Below the pieces are notes generated by a model, which was not told the origin of the DNA, ran no database searches, and worked only from the letters and a program-made list of their open reading frames with translations. A DNA stretch of 64,000 nt from Blastocrithidia nonstop (taxonomy: Eukaryota; Euglenozoa; Kinetoplastea; Trypanosomatida; Trypanosomatidae): the NCBI GenBank assembly GCA_028554745.1, contig JAQOTN010000009.1:806001-870000 (forward strand). The letters run 5' to 3'. The first letter of the stretch is position 1, and each line of letters opens with the position of its first letter. A program made the translations under genes and the position numbers. Below, piece after piece: positions 13,191-25,791 of the stretch.

Positions 13191-13369
13191 GTATACACAA
13201 CTCGAAAGTAAAAAGTATATATTACTATTTACCTTACACTAAACGATTAATTTGTTTACTTTACTGTGTGTATTTAGTTTGCGTTTCTGTGTCTATTCTG
13301 CAATCTTGCTTTCGAAACATTTACAGTATACCATTAAAAAGTTTAAAAAGTTTTTTAAAAAAAATCGCG
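12024..13369. other. Intergenic spacer with (TA)n microsatellites
   Basis: AT-rich spacer with three TA repeats: about 12381-12396, about 12428-12442 and 13159-13184 (13 units). The first 115 bases keep an open, protein-like second frame (see findings). A pyrimidine stretch ending TTTTTTCCTACAG (AG at 13120-13121) is a candidate spliced-leader acceptor for the deaminase gene, which would leave a 5' UTR of about 250 bases. Confidence 0.5.
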
Positions 13370-14215
13370 ATGCGCATCGTTATCTCTGACACTCCTGACA
13401 AAGTGGCCGAGTATGTTGCGAACTACGTAATGAAATCAATTCAATAGTTTGCCCCAACAGAAGATCGTCCATTTGTGCTGGGTCTACCCACTGGCGATAC
13501 ACCACTGCGGACGTATCAGAAACTGATTCAATATTTTCGTGAAGGTAAAGTGTCATTTAAGCACGTGGTGACCTTTAACATGGACGAGTACGTTGGTTTG
13601 CCATAGGACCACCCTGAGAGTTATCACTACTTTATGAAGCATAATTTTTTCGATTACGTTGACATCCCAGCAAATAATCGTCACCTACTCAACGGTAACG
13701 CGTAGGACTTGATTGAGTAGTGCCGTCAGTACGAGGACAAGATCGCCGCCTATGGTGGTATTCACCTCTTTCTCGCTGGAATCGGCACCGATGGCCATAT
13801 CGCCTTTAACGAGCCAGGCAGTTCATTGCAGAGTCGAACACGTGTGAAGAGTTTAAATAAAGAAACCATTTTAAGTAATGCACGCTTTTTTGAGAACGAT
13901 GTGAGTCGAGTGCCCACAATGGCGCTGACGGTTGGTCTGCGTACGATCATGTAGGCACATACGGTGGTGCTGCTCGCGACTGGGATGCAAAAGTCACATG
14001 CGGTGGCCCGGTGTGTGGAAGGTGGAATAACACACATGTGTACGGCGAGTATGTTGCAAATGCACCCATCTGCGGTGCTCTGCCTTGACGAGGACGCTAC
14101 ACTGGAACTGAAAGTGCGAACAGTGCGCTACTTCAAGTCTCTGCTGCACAGCGAGGATGCACTGGAGCAGCGACAGCGTAATGCTAAGGCACGACTTGCA
14201 AAGGCAAAACTGTAA
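13370..14215 (+). CDS. GNPDA: Glucosamine-6-phosphate deaminase (isomerase)
   Basis: Predicted 281 aa, close to the usual family length. It converts glucosamine-6-phosphate to fructose-6-phosphate and ammonia, letting amino sugars enter glycolysis; in Leishmania the enzyme is glycosomal. The family residues fall at the same numbers as in E. coli NagB: Asp72 (FNMDEYVG), Asp141, His143 and Glu148 ([14 protein letters not shown]). The phosphate-site motif [10 protein letters not shown] and the segments SRTRVK and [17 protein letters not shown] are intact. Five TAG codons interrupt the standard frame (for example in VGLP-E-DHPESYH and NGNA-E-DLIE-E-C) and are read as Glu; there is no in-frame TAA before the end. 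The start MRIVI matches the family N-terminus. The stop is TAA at 14213-14215. A C-terminal SKL-type signal is not evident; the protein ends in AKL, which resembles a type 1 glycosome/peroxisome targeting signal. Confidence 0.96.
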
Positions 14216-15065
14216 ATTTGCAAAAGTAAAAGATTAATTTTATTCATTTAAATATTATCCACTTTCATTTATCTCTTCTCGCGCTTTCTTTTCCCTTTTA
14301 TTATTTTTTTTCGATTGAGAATATTAAATGTAAAAACAAGCTGCACTAACCTCTTTGACTATTCATATTTATATTCATTATTTTATCACTTATATACAAT
14401 ATATTTATTTATTTGCGCACCTAACAATAAATGGAATGATTTATTTAGTTATCATTTTCGTTTATTGCTACTTTACGTGTTTGTACTTAGTTCAGGGAAG
14501 TCAATTATCTTACAAAGAAAGAAAAAAAAGGCTATGTCAGTATTGTATGTTGTGATACTGAACAAAAACATGCATGTATGTATGCATTTTTATTGATGGA
14601 AATTTTGTAATAGCTACTCTAGCTGAAAAGCGAATATATTTTTGTTTACTTTGTTATTGATCAAAAATATACTTTGATTATGCATTTTACACTTTCCTAT
14701 TACTATTCCGACAATTGTAATTTTAATTCGTAATCTACTCGAATAGAATGTATAAAAATTTATACTTTGTTTTCTTTAGCGTAGACTGTTAAGCTGTACA
14801 AAATAGTATATTGTTTTGTTGCTTTTCTTGCTCTATCGATTCAATACAACAAATTTGTTAAAATCGACTCATTGCACGTTTTTTATACTTCATTTAATAA
14901 TTGTCAATTTAGTTTGAAAGAAATAGTGAAACGTTTGTATTATTTACACATAATTATACACACACTCAGAAAACAAGAAAATTAAGTTTATTGATTTACG
15001 CAATACTAACTCGCATCTACATTATTATATTATTTCATTGCACTTTCCAGAAACACATTCATACA
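14216..15065 (+). other. Intergenic spacer before the CCT gene
   Basis: AT-rich; the short hydrophobic frames in it have no family signature. It ends with a good splice-acceptor candidate at 15049-15050. No RNA gene was recognised. Confidence 0.55.
15036..15050 (+). promoter_or_regulatory. Probable spliced-leader acceptor for CCT-alpha
   Basis: The sequence CATTGCACTTTCCAG ends in AG at 15049-15050, 15 bases before the ATG. This fits the short polypyrimidine-AG acceptors used for trans-splicing in trypanosomatids. It is an inference from position and sequence only. Confidence 0.5.
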
Positions 15066-16946
15066 ATGCAACCAAAACAAAAGGCGGCGTTAGGTATAAA
15101 CGGCACCCGCACCTCGGGCTTACCGGTACGTCGTGAAAACGTCAGCGCCGCCCTTGCCGTCGCCAATGTGGTGAAATCGTCATTAGGTCCGATCGGGCTG
15201 GATAAGATGTTGGTAGATGACGTCGGTGATGTACTTGTAACCAATGACGGAGCTACCATTTTGAAGAGCCTGGATGTAGAGCACCCTGCAGCTCGCTTAC
15301 TCGTTGACTTGGCCCAACTGCAAGATAAAGAAATTGGAGATGGTACAACGTCGGTGGTCATTTTAGCCGCAGAGTTGTTGAAACGAGCACAAGACTTGAT
15401 TACACAAGGAATACACGCTACGAGCATTATTGCCGGCTACAAATTGGCTCTGAAAGATGCAGTGAAATACCTCAAATAAAATTTATGCTGCTCCGTAGAT
15501 AGTCTCGGCAAAGATGTGCTGTACAATGTGGCACGAACGTCCATGTCAAGTAAGATTATCAGCAACGATGCCGATTTATTCTCCAAAATTGTAGTAGAAG
15601 CGATTATGTCGGTTCGTACCGTGAATGACTTTGGTGATGTCATCTACCCACGTAAAGCGGTCTCCATACTGCTGCAACACGGACGCAGCTTACACGAGTC
15701 CCGGTTGGTCCATGGCTTTGCGATGAATTTGAGTCGAGCCGCACAAGGTATGCCAAGCTCGGTGCAAGATGCGCGAATTGCACTGGTAGACTTTGATCTA
15801 CGTGCGGTAAAGATGAAGCTTGGACTGAACATTACCATCACCGATCCAAGCAAGGCCTAGGCCATTCGTCAACGTGAGCTGGACATCACCAAGGAACGCA
15901 TTCAGAAAATGATTGCAGGAGGTGCTAATGTGATTATGACTACATGGGGTATTGAGGATAGTATGATGAAGTACATGGTAGATAACCAGGTATTGGGTGT
16001 GCGACGTGTGAAAAAAGATGACTTGAGACGTATTGCCAAGACCACCGGTGCTACCATTGTACATACCATGTCCGATTTGTAAGGCGAAGAAGTGTTTGAT
16101 GCCAAATGGCTTGGCCATGCGTAGAAAGTGTACGAGTAGCACATCGGCGACGACGACTGTATTGTGATTACCGGTACATCCAACGCGGTCTGCTCGACTA
16201 TTATCTGCCGTGGTGCAAATTACCTCATGCTGGAGGAGATGGAGCGGGCATTGAATGATGCACTGTGGGCCGTAGCGCGTACCTGTGAGGCCAGCTCCGT
16301 GGTGGCCGGTGGTGGAGCCGTGGAGGCGGCTCTGTCGGTGTACCTGGATAACTTTGCGCGTACGTTGAGCTCTCGAGAGCAGCTGGCGGTGGCCTAGTTT
16401 GCCTAGGCACTACTGGTTATCCCGAAGACGTTGGCACTGAATGCGGCGTTAGATGCCACAGATCTGGTGGCAAAATTACGTGTCTAGCACAACTTGGCTC
16501 AATATGGTTCTGCACTCATGGAAAAGGCACACCATAATGCCACATCTAAGTCCACCACCCAGGCGGTTGGTGCTGTAGATGGCAATAAAATGAATGCTAG
16601 CAATATTAACGGCGGTATGACTAGCAACCATGTGAATAACAATAACAACAACAACAACAACAACAATACCTCATCACCCTCTTCTGCGAGTGAAGGTAAA
16701 GCTAACCATGCTACATCACTAGAAAATGGCAAACGTGATTCGCAAGCGCACAGTGAAAGTCGCTTCACTGGATTAGACTTGCAGACAGGTACGCTGCGAA
16801 ACAACTTGAAGGCTGGTGTGCTATAGCCGTCACCGAGCAAAGTGAAATCGTTTCAGTTTGCCACTGAGGCGGCAATTACGGTGTTACGTATTGACGATTG
16901 TGTTCGTCTGAACCCAGAGGAAATGGATGATCCACGACGTCAGTAA
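15066..16946 (+). CDS. TCP1: T-complex protein 1 subunit alpha (CCT1), cytosolic chaperonin
   Basis: Predicted 626 aa; the family is usually about 550. It is one of eight subunits of the CCT/TRiC ring that folds tubulin and actin in an ATP-dependent cycle. The ATPase signatures are clear: VTNDGATILKSLDVEHPAA, GDGTTSVV (91-98), and VAGGGAVEAAL near the C-terminus. The alpha-specific end (FATEAAITVLRIDD) is present. TAA (15477-15479) encodes Glu138 in YLKENL, and TAG codons encode Glu in AEFAEALLVIPKTLALNA. The extra length is an Asn/Ser-rich insertion at about residues 510-575, placed between the HNLAQ helix and the GLDLQTG strand, where other CCT1 proteins have a short loop. No key residue is missing. 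The start MQPKQKAALGI is the first ATG after a good splice acceptor; the stop is TAA at 16944-16946. Confidence 0.96.
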
Positions 16947-18715
16947 AGATAATGTGTATAAAACTAAACAACATTGGGTTCTTTTTCTAAAAATAATATA
17001 ATTTTGATAATAACTACTTTTTTAAAATAATTTACTATTTCGTCAAAATTACTTCTCAGAAAACAATTATAAGTATTAATATTGAAAAAAATACAATCTG
17101 TACTTTATTCAAAATAATAAAACTTATTAAGTGTAGAATGAGTGGAAAAAAAAATAAGAGAAAAAAAAAACGTTTTTGTTTAACCTTTTGTTGGTGCTGG
17201 GAAATAAAGGGACAAAATATTATAGAGGCAAAGTAAATAGGTTTGCATAAGGAAAATAGGTTAAACTTTTTTCTTTATTTGTAGGGAAACAAAAAATACA
17301 GAATTAACATTTTGAAAAATACTTGAGCTCATAATAGTTTCTTATGACAATCTTAGCAACGATTATTAAGACTAGTACGAAGCTACTTCAAATTAAATTT
17401 GTTTCTGATGAATACAGGTGTTTTTCCACTAAATATAAATGTAAATGTATAAACAGTAAATTAAATATATATATGTATATGCTAATTTCTTACTATATCT
17501 TATATTAAATAAGTGCACGACATAATTATAAGCACGTTTGCTTATTCAAGAACTAAATAAACTCACATTTAACAAAAACTTAAATAGTTATGCTGAAACG
17601 TTAGCTCTCATGTATTGTCATTTACATTAATGTTCTGTGTGCGTTTGTGATTATTTTTATTATACATTTATTACTCCAACTTTGTTCATTATATCTCCAT
17701 TTTTTTTTTGAATTGTTTTCTTTTAGCGAAGTTTGACAAGCACAAAACGTTTTTATATATATTTTTTTTTTACAAAATAATTTAAAGTGAGTGGGTTTTT
17801 TTCAGGTTTTTAATAAATTTGCATCATTCTTTTTTTTATCAAATTTAAAACTTAGAAACTTATATATTTTCACATACAGTATTTTATATTGATACGTTCA
17901 TTTTAAAAAAAAAAAAGCTTATCAATATATATACAATAAAACTAACGCTATCGCATAAAACTTATAACAATCACTAGTTTAGATATTTTTTTACTAAAAG
18001 CTAGGTCAAACACGATTTATTTACTTTACATTGAAGGTAAAATTTTGTTATCTGCAAAAATATTATTTTTTTTTAATAAATATTTAGTCATAGTATTTCT
18101 CGCAAGGGTGTGAGTTGTGCATCACTCTTTGTGTTAAACTAGTTGGTTTTTTTTTCCAAGATAGAGTTAAAGATCATATTAGCCATACCTAAAAAAGAAA
18201 AAGTAAAAGTGAGCAATTTGTTCAAGACTTTCTTTTTGTTTGTGTGCAGTGACTTTTTCTTGTCAAACAAAAGTAACTTTGATAACTTTTGGCACTTACT
18301 AATTTACTAACGACAACGTGAAAATAATTTTGAATTATTTTTTTTTTAATCTGTTTGTGCGTGTCATCCTGTACGACTTTAGTTAGTTTGATTTGTTTTT
18401 GGGTGCTAAGCTCATTATCCCCATTAATTCAAAATATTCATTTTTTCTTGAAGTTGTTCATCAATTTTTCTATCAATATTTTTACTTGAAAACAGTATTT
18501 CTAATTATTTAATTATTGAAGAATTAGTGAAAAAAATTGTTTAATAGGTGTTCTGTACAACATTTTACATTTATATAACAAGACATATTTTCTTTTTCAT
18601 ATCAATTGTATAAAGTACGATAATCACAAGTTTGTTGATTTACTAATTTTATTGGTTTTTTATTAAAAAAAATTTTTTGTGTGTGTGTGAGAGAGAGTTT
18701 GTTATTTATAAGAAA
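16947..18715. other. AT-rich intergenic spacer
   Basis: About 1.8 kb of AT-rich DNA with long A and T runs and a short GT/GA repeat (about 18678-18697) just before the next ATG. No frame on either strand continues under the reassigned code. No RNA gene was seen. Confidence 0.55.
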
Positions 18716-20638
18716 ATGAACTTTTACTAATCGTGTGCATTGTGGTTTTCACCAAAGTAGGAGTGCGAGAGTGACGGTGCGACAAGTGCACCCACAAATG
18801 TTAGCATTGCAACATCAATGTAATCGATCGAGCAACTTGAAAAGTGTGGTATGAGCAAGACTGAAATCGATATAAACCACATGGATGATATCATTAACAC
18901 ACAACCACAATCTATTTGCAAAGATAATGACAACAATATTAATAATAATATTACTAAGAATGAAAAATGCAACACAGACGATGGTAAGAACAGCAGCAGC
19001 GATACAATCGATAGTCATGGAGTAGGTTTGACAGACTCATGAGGGTGCACCCCACTTTAACTGTTTCATATCGCACCATAAACTCGTCCCTTAATAACCC
19101 CGTTGTTGTAATGTATACCCACTTCATCGTAAACCACAAACAAAAAAGATGTGAAAAATAAGGATAGTGATTTTATTATCATCACAACAAGAAAAAACAA
19201 CAAACAGAGTAATAATGACAGTTCCAAAAATGATGTGAATGGTGATGATGGTGATGATGATGATGATGATGATTATGATGATCAAAACGATCATTGCACT
19301 GATGTAAAATAAATTAATGACTAGAGTAGCAATGCGTAAGTGATTGGCGTGTAAGAAAGTGATACCGAGGCTGAAGGAAAAACATAAAATAGTTATTAAC
19401 ACAACGATTACAATGATAATTATCATAACTAATTTGTAAACGACAAAATCAATGCAAAAAAATCAATGTTGTTAATACAGTATCATGCCACTCGCAAAAT
19501 GATCAAAGAATGCAGTGCTTAAGATGTAAACCAACAAAAATTATTGGTAGAAACGCCAAAAGAAGAGCAAAGTCAAATTGGATAAGTAAAATAAGCACAT
19601 CAAGTGCCATAATCAACTTGTGTATTTGGTAGGTAAAAAGACTAAGTAAAGTAGAAACAGAATCAGTAGTAGTAATAGTAATAGTAGGAGGCGAATCAAG
19701 TAGGCAAAGTAAGCAAGAAACTAGCCCAGTCACCGTTGTGTCCACGACCACTTGATTATGACTCTCCATCCAGTGAACAAGGATCACCCACAAACAAAGA
19801 ACTTAGTGTTCACTCACCTTCATTTGCATCAACGACTCTAATAAATGAAAAAGACAAAACTATGGACACAAACAATAAAAAATGTTATAGAAGTGATAGT
19901 CATAATGAAGATCAATAAGAAGAAGAAGCAGACATTGTAGCAAGTACTACTGCAAATACTACTTTTACTACTACCCACAATGATGTCAATACAAAATCTG
20001 TTCAATCACCGTTATTACCACCATGTTCAATTGATGCATAAGATGAGTATGACGAGAACCATGATGACAATAGTAGTGTAGATGGACATGTGTTTAATCG
20101 CGTACAAGACACATGGCACACAATAAATTGTAATTAAACTCATACAGATAATAGTCATAGTACAAGTAGTAACAGCTATAAATCAGTATGCAATAATATT
20201 ACTGTCAATAGCACAAATAATACGTCAAACTAGAACAAAACAAAATAAATTATTAAGCCAGGGTGCAACTATGATGCACCACCGTTTATTCCGAACAATT
20301 TGCTGACAAATAATTTACTGAGACTAGCCTCTCTGTAGCAAGAGGACAGTGTTATCATAGGTAGCAACAAGAGACAAGCACGTAGTATAAGTATCCACAA
20401 CAACAATAAGCGAAATGTGACCAACGTGAAAACATTAAATAAAAGTGATTATTAAAATAATCTTATTAATGAATGTAATCGCTCGTATTATAGTAGAGGT
20501 GAAGGTAATGACGACGATGACGATTATAATGACAATAACTATGATGGCAAGTTTTACAATAAAAGTTTCAAAAAGTACAACAATAGTGGAAAGTTGTATA
20601 ATGGTAAAAATAACAAGGCAACATCTTCGTTTACAATA

Positions 20639-20675
<37 letters not shown>

Positions 20676-22807
20676 TTAGCAACAACATTAACACTTCTTT
20701 TTCCTCTTCTACTCGCAAAAGAGCGGCTGCAACGTCTCCGTTGTCTACCTCGTCCTTATCGGCACTGCTGACACCAAATGAGACGATGCGTTATTGAATG
20801 AATGAGTCCAATAACCATATGGCAAGCTATAATAAAACACGGCACCTCACAGATCAACATATCATGAATATGTTAAAGTAAACCAATATGAGCAACGAAA
20901 TGCCTTTTCAGGCAAGAAAAAGAGGAACAACAACAACAACATCACCATCGCTACTTTTATCATCTGCCTCTATGCCTCTCACCAGGTCTGCTGATGCACA
21001 TGTAGATTGCTATTCGTAATTTAACTCTTTCCCTGAATACTACCAAAATGTCAGTGCAACTCGTTACGTTAATTGTGGTATTAAAGGTGCCAACTCGTTT
21101 ACACGACGCAGTAGAACACCAATACAACAACCGCACTCACTATACAATAAAAACGGACGTAGTAGATATAACCTCGCTAGTTCAGCTGAACGCACTAATC
21201 AAATAGAAGGCAATGACCATAACTACTAAAATGACGAAAATGAAGAAGACGAAGAAGTTAATGATGATAATGATGATGATGAACAAGAAGAAGAAGACGT
21301 TATTGGTTTAATGGACCATTACAGTATGTAATGACCCTACTTGTATTACATGAATATGATGAATTATGTACCGGCAGTGATGGGCACCTATGATGCCTAC
21401 AATGGAGTATGAATTCCAGCTGATGATATTGCAAACGAATATATTGTCAATATGGAAGGTGTTGATGAAAATATTGATGGTGATGCAGTTGTGAATGGCA
21501 ATGGTGCTGTTGATATTAATGTTGAGATGAAATAAGTAAAGGAATAAAATAGAAATTACAAAAAAATTGAAGACTAAAAAAATAATGCGTCTGCACCTTG
21601 CCAAGTAAGCGAACAGCATACTTCATGTAGTTTGAGTTAAATTAAAGATATTAGCACAAATGTACCACATTCTTCGTTTGCAAAACAGAAAGACACAAGT
21701 AAAGACGGTAGCAGCAAACTTGATAATGAAAAGAGTAACACAACTCTAACCACTACACATAATGTTAGTAGCCATGTGTCATCGACAAAAGTAGAAATAG
21801 ATGAAACGAAGACACAACATAATTCACATTGATCGTTGACTACTCCTTCCACATCAACATAGTTAATACCACCTTAGCCATTGTAGCCATATGAGATGTA
21901 ATAGGATAATACTAACCTGCATGCAACAAGTACTACCTATTCTTCATTGCAGTAGTCAAATACTAACATTAACATCAATAACAACAACAACAACAACAAC
22001 ACTAACATCAAAACTAATAATATTTAGAATAGTAATACTAGTAATAGTATACAATATGCCAATAACTCTAACATTAGTAGTTACAATTATCATGATCATG
22101 TTGACCAAAGATCTGCCATGCCTGTCGCAGAGGTATCAAATATGATAAAACCGGCAGCAGTACAACTCAAAACAGCCAGTGTATTCAATAATTGCATGTA
22201 CCATAACAACTATAACAAAAACATGAATAACGGTAGTGGCATACTACAACAGCCAACACAGTTACTTACTCCATTAAATGGGCAATGTTACACTGTCGGC
22301 GCTAACATGAATAATAATGGTGGTGGTGGTGGTGCTACTAGTAACACCAACAGTACCTTTGTTAGTCCACCGAGTGTACACTTGCCATCAATGCAAACTT
22401 AATCGAGTACGTAGATCAATGTAGGTGAATTAACATCTATACAATTTGTACCATATGCACCACAACCTATTGATGCTACATAGTATCAGGTACGCAACTT
22501 GTCCTTACCTACCTATCTCTCCTCTTCGTGCAATTCGGTTAACTCTAGTTTTGTGTGTGGTTCAGGACGGCAAGCCCCGTCGCAGCAATGGCATCGTCAC
22601 GATCCGTATAACTTGTCGAGTGTTTTGCCAGACAACTCATATAACACACTACCGGCTAACTCACGTCAGGCTTCAGCAAGTGTTTCCACCCCACATCTAC
22701 GTATCGAGTCTCCACGGATAACACGTAAAATTCCCTCAAACGTCACGTTCAAGTTTCACGATCCGATAAAACGGATGAGCAGCTTACGGTTACAAAAGCA
22801 ATTGTAA
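18716..22807 (+). CDS. Large acidic Asn-rich protein of unknown function
   Basis: Predicted 1363 aa, not recognised. The frame is unbroken over 4.1 kb only when TAA/TAG and TGA are sense; in-frame former stops are very frequent. Composition is dominated by Asn, Asp, Ser and Thr, with an Asp run (about 19244-19285), a Glu run written as seven consecutive former stop codons (19667-19687), an Asn run (20641-20676), an Asp/Glu patch (about 21229-21300) and a Gly run. The more ordered parts are a Tyr/Met-rich segment around 21310-21420 (WPYLYYMNMMNYVPAVMGTY) and a basic C-terminus (about 22690-22804) ending FKFHDPIKRMSSLRLQKQL. I see no RNA-binding, kinase or membrane motif. The start follows from the open frame (MNFYESCALWFSPKEE); TGA codons such as 20796-20798 read as Trp. 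The stop is TAA at 22805-22807. Confidence 0.7.
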
Positions 22808-24469
22808 GCAATAACAACTATTAAAAAAAATGCTTTTCCAAAATAAATTTTAGCATACTGACGTTTTTCGTTGTAATTGTGTTGTTTTGTTTTGCTCATG
22901 TCACGTTCTTTACCCCCCAATATATATATATATATATATATATTATATAGTGGTTTTTTGTGCTTATCTATTTTATCTATTCGTAGCTCATATTTGAGGT
23001 TTTTGATAAGAGAGATAAAAATGTCAATATCATATTTATTGCTTCAGAGTATGTCAAGTAAAACAAATACGCTGAGTCAAATTAATTTGCCTTCTACATC
23101 ATGTTTTATATAAATAATTCGCAGAGTTCTTTTCAACTTTTTTTCTTTCAGTGTTGTTACTTAAAAGAAAGACTCAAAGTAAATGTTGCTTGTCAAGGAG
23201 AGAAAGGACAATAATTTAGACAGTATTTTGTTGTGTAAGTAAATGGCTCGTGTGGTGAGGTTTTTTTCTGCTTGTTCGTGTGACATATGCAAAATAAAAC
23301 TGTCTCTCTTCACTTATCTGGTAACTTTCCTTTCTCGTTATTTTTATTACTTCTTCTTCTTCTTTTAAATATAACTTTGTACCATCATCAATTTGTTCAA
23401 TTACTAATTTACCTACTTCAAATTTTATTTATTTGCTTGTTTTTTAGATATTTACAAACATATTACTAAAATTAACAAACGCGTATACAATACATTATAT
23501 GTGTTTCTTAACATCACTTTACATCAATGTTTTTCTTTGCAAATATATACCAGCAATTACACTTATCAATGCTGTTATATTATCAGTAATTTTCGTTATC
23601 AAAGTATTTGCATCTTAATTTGATGATGTTTTAATTTGCGTATTTGCGTGATACGCTGTATTTCATTTTATTTTATTGACATACTGTCATCTTCGGTAAC
23701 TTTACATTTTTCTTTTTTATCGATATTCATATATAATCATAATTAACAATATGCTATTTACAACAAACAAACAACCGCAAGGTAGAAAAAAACGAAGGTG
23801 AAACTAACGATTTTAGTCACCGTGGAAGAAAATAAACATTTTTAATTGTTTTCTGTGCGTTCTTGATAGAGTGCTAATTTAGTGAATGGAAAACTTGTAA
23901 ACCAAACCAACATAAATAATTTCCTCTTACAATTTAGGAATATTACCTTTAAAAAAAAAGGGCTTTTACTTTGTATGTATATACAGTGTGTGATATCTGT
24001 AAAATATTGTGCTAAGACGAACACAAAGATGTTTATATACCTGTGTTTGATTATGTAACGAATAAGTTGTTGTTTTTCTTGTTTTTTATCGTTTATGATC
24101 TTTGCTTGCATTTAAGTTTAATGTACTTATCTTCGTAATTTCTTTCGAATACATATTAATACTTATTTGAATATATATATACATAATTATTAATTTTTGG
24201 AAAAAGTGCCGGTATTTGTTTCTTTTTGTAAGACATGTTACTGTCAAGCATTCATACATATGCACATGCTTGCACAGACATTTACATAAAGATGTAACTT
24301 TATTATTTATTGTATATATATATATATATATATATTCATGAAACTAACCGAATTCCAATCAATTTTTTTTTTGTATTTTCTGTAATAATATTTTTTTAAA
24401 AATTTTTTACAAACCTGACATTGAATTCTCATACATCTTCAGTCTATCCGAAAAAAAAATTCCAAAAAA
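22808..24469. other. AT-rich intergenic spacer with two (TA)11 repeats
   Basis: AT-rich, with TA repeats of about eleven units at 22921-22942 and 24313-24334. The short frames here encode low-complexity hydrophobic strings. A weak acceptor (CATCTTCAG, AG at 24441-24442) lies 28 bases before the next ATG. Nothing else was recognised. Confidence 0.55.
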
Positions 24470-25273
24470 ATGTCGCAAAGTGAAAAAACGAGTGGTATTA
24501 ACTATTTTCTCGCTGGCGAGGTCAAACAAAGCAACTCTAGCAATAACGCTTCTACTAGTTACAATAGTAATAATAGTAATAATAGTAGTGGTGGTGGTGG
24601 TGGAATGCGTGAGTTGGGTACAGTGACTGGAGGAATGGCTCTTCGATCGTTTGACAATCAAACTCGTCCATACACTCGCTAAGATTTCTTACGCTTCTTA
24701 CAATACGGCAGTAAGAGTTTCAATGAGCAGGAGTGGAATCTCATTTACAAGGGTGTCATTGTTTCAGCAATAAGCTGGCCGTTGTCGTTCTACCTTGGCT
24801 GGAAGTTAAGTAATCGATTTCGCTGAATCTAACTTGCACGTATGATGTTGTCGGGTGGTAATACCTCATTACAGGCACCCATCACACGCTCTGAACGTCG
24901 AATTCGGTTTTTTGGTCGATTATCATGTGGGATGTGTGCGTTTAGCATTGCCTACATAATGACCCAGCAGTGATTTGTCAACTCGGTACTTGATTTAGAT
25001 GAAAAGACGAGTGATTTGTCGTTTCATCTACGACGGCTCATGCTCTCACAGCGATCGGGTCTCATGTTCACACGAACCGCCACACGTGAGGTGACGCGTG
25101 AGGAGCAGCAGCGGCTGATGCAACGTGCGCAGGAGCAGGTGAATGAGAATCGCAGTGGAGAGCGAATTAGAAGTGGAATGTCAACTGGGCCTACGGATGT
25201 AAATCTACAGCTTGGAGCTCAGGTACTGACACCCATCGCGCAGTCTGGGTACAAGTCAATGGTACCAAAGTAA
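24470..25273 (+). CDS. Two-TM membrane protein of unknown function
   Basis: Predicted 267 aa, not recognised. An N-terminal Ser/Asn/Gly-rich leader of about 45 residues is followed by YTREDFLRFLQYGSKSFNEQEW, then a hydrophobic segment (about 95-116, GVIVSAISWPLSFYLGWKL), a basic loop and a second hydrophobic segment (about 151-170, CAFSIAYIMTQQWF). The C-terminal third is soluble and charged (EVTREEQQRLMQRAQEQ). The hairpin shape would suit a small organelle membrane protein, but I cannot assign one. TGA codons at 24824 and 24971 encode Trp beside the two membrane segments, where Trp is common; TAA codons at 24680 and 24830 encode Glu. The ATG is the first in the open frame, just after a short A run; the stop is TAA at 25271-25273. 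Confidence 0.82.
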
Positions 25274-25791
25274 TAACACGTACAACTAAACTTTTTAAAA
25301 AACTATACTTTTGTTGTATTTTTTCATGTAAAATTTTTGAGCGTTACACAAATTTTTTCTTATTTATCTAGGTACAGTAATTAGTGCAGTAATTGTGGAA
25401 AAGTGTGGTTTATTTTATTGTTGTTGTTGTCTTCTTTTCTTACTTGTTACACTAACTTTAACGATCAACTGTACTTTATTTGTACCTACCAGCAACAAGT
25501 ACAATGTGTAGTAGAGCAAATATTTACAACAAAGACTCTAGTCACACGTTTATTATAATCAGCATTTATAATCTTTTTCCAATAAATATATTTTTTAGCA
25601 GTAATTGATCAACATTATTATTATTATTGTTGTCCGTTAAAGATGCAACTATTCTCTTGTGCAAGTAAACTGTTATCAGATCAACTGTTTACTTTAAAAC
25701 TATACTTTTCATCATTTTTTGTTAGTAAACAAATAAGTAAACAAACTAAATAGCAAACTTCACACTTTGAATATTGAGCATATATTTAGCG
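25274..25791. other. Intergenic spacer
   Basis: About 0.5 kb of AT-rich DNA without a gene-like frame. No convincing acceptor or RNA gene was picked out. Confidence 0.5.

Noticed and set aside
13061-13369. N-terminal extension of the deaminase back to the ATG at 13061
   Set aside because: The stretch crosses a (TA)13 repeat and encodes spacer-like hydrophobic text. The family N-terminus and NagB residue numbering fit the ATG at 13370.
14991-15065. N-terminal extension of CCT-alpha upstream of 15066
   Set aside because: The text is spacer-like and a splice acceptor lies at 15049-15050, inside it.
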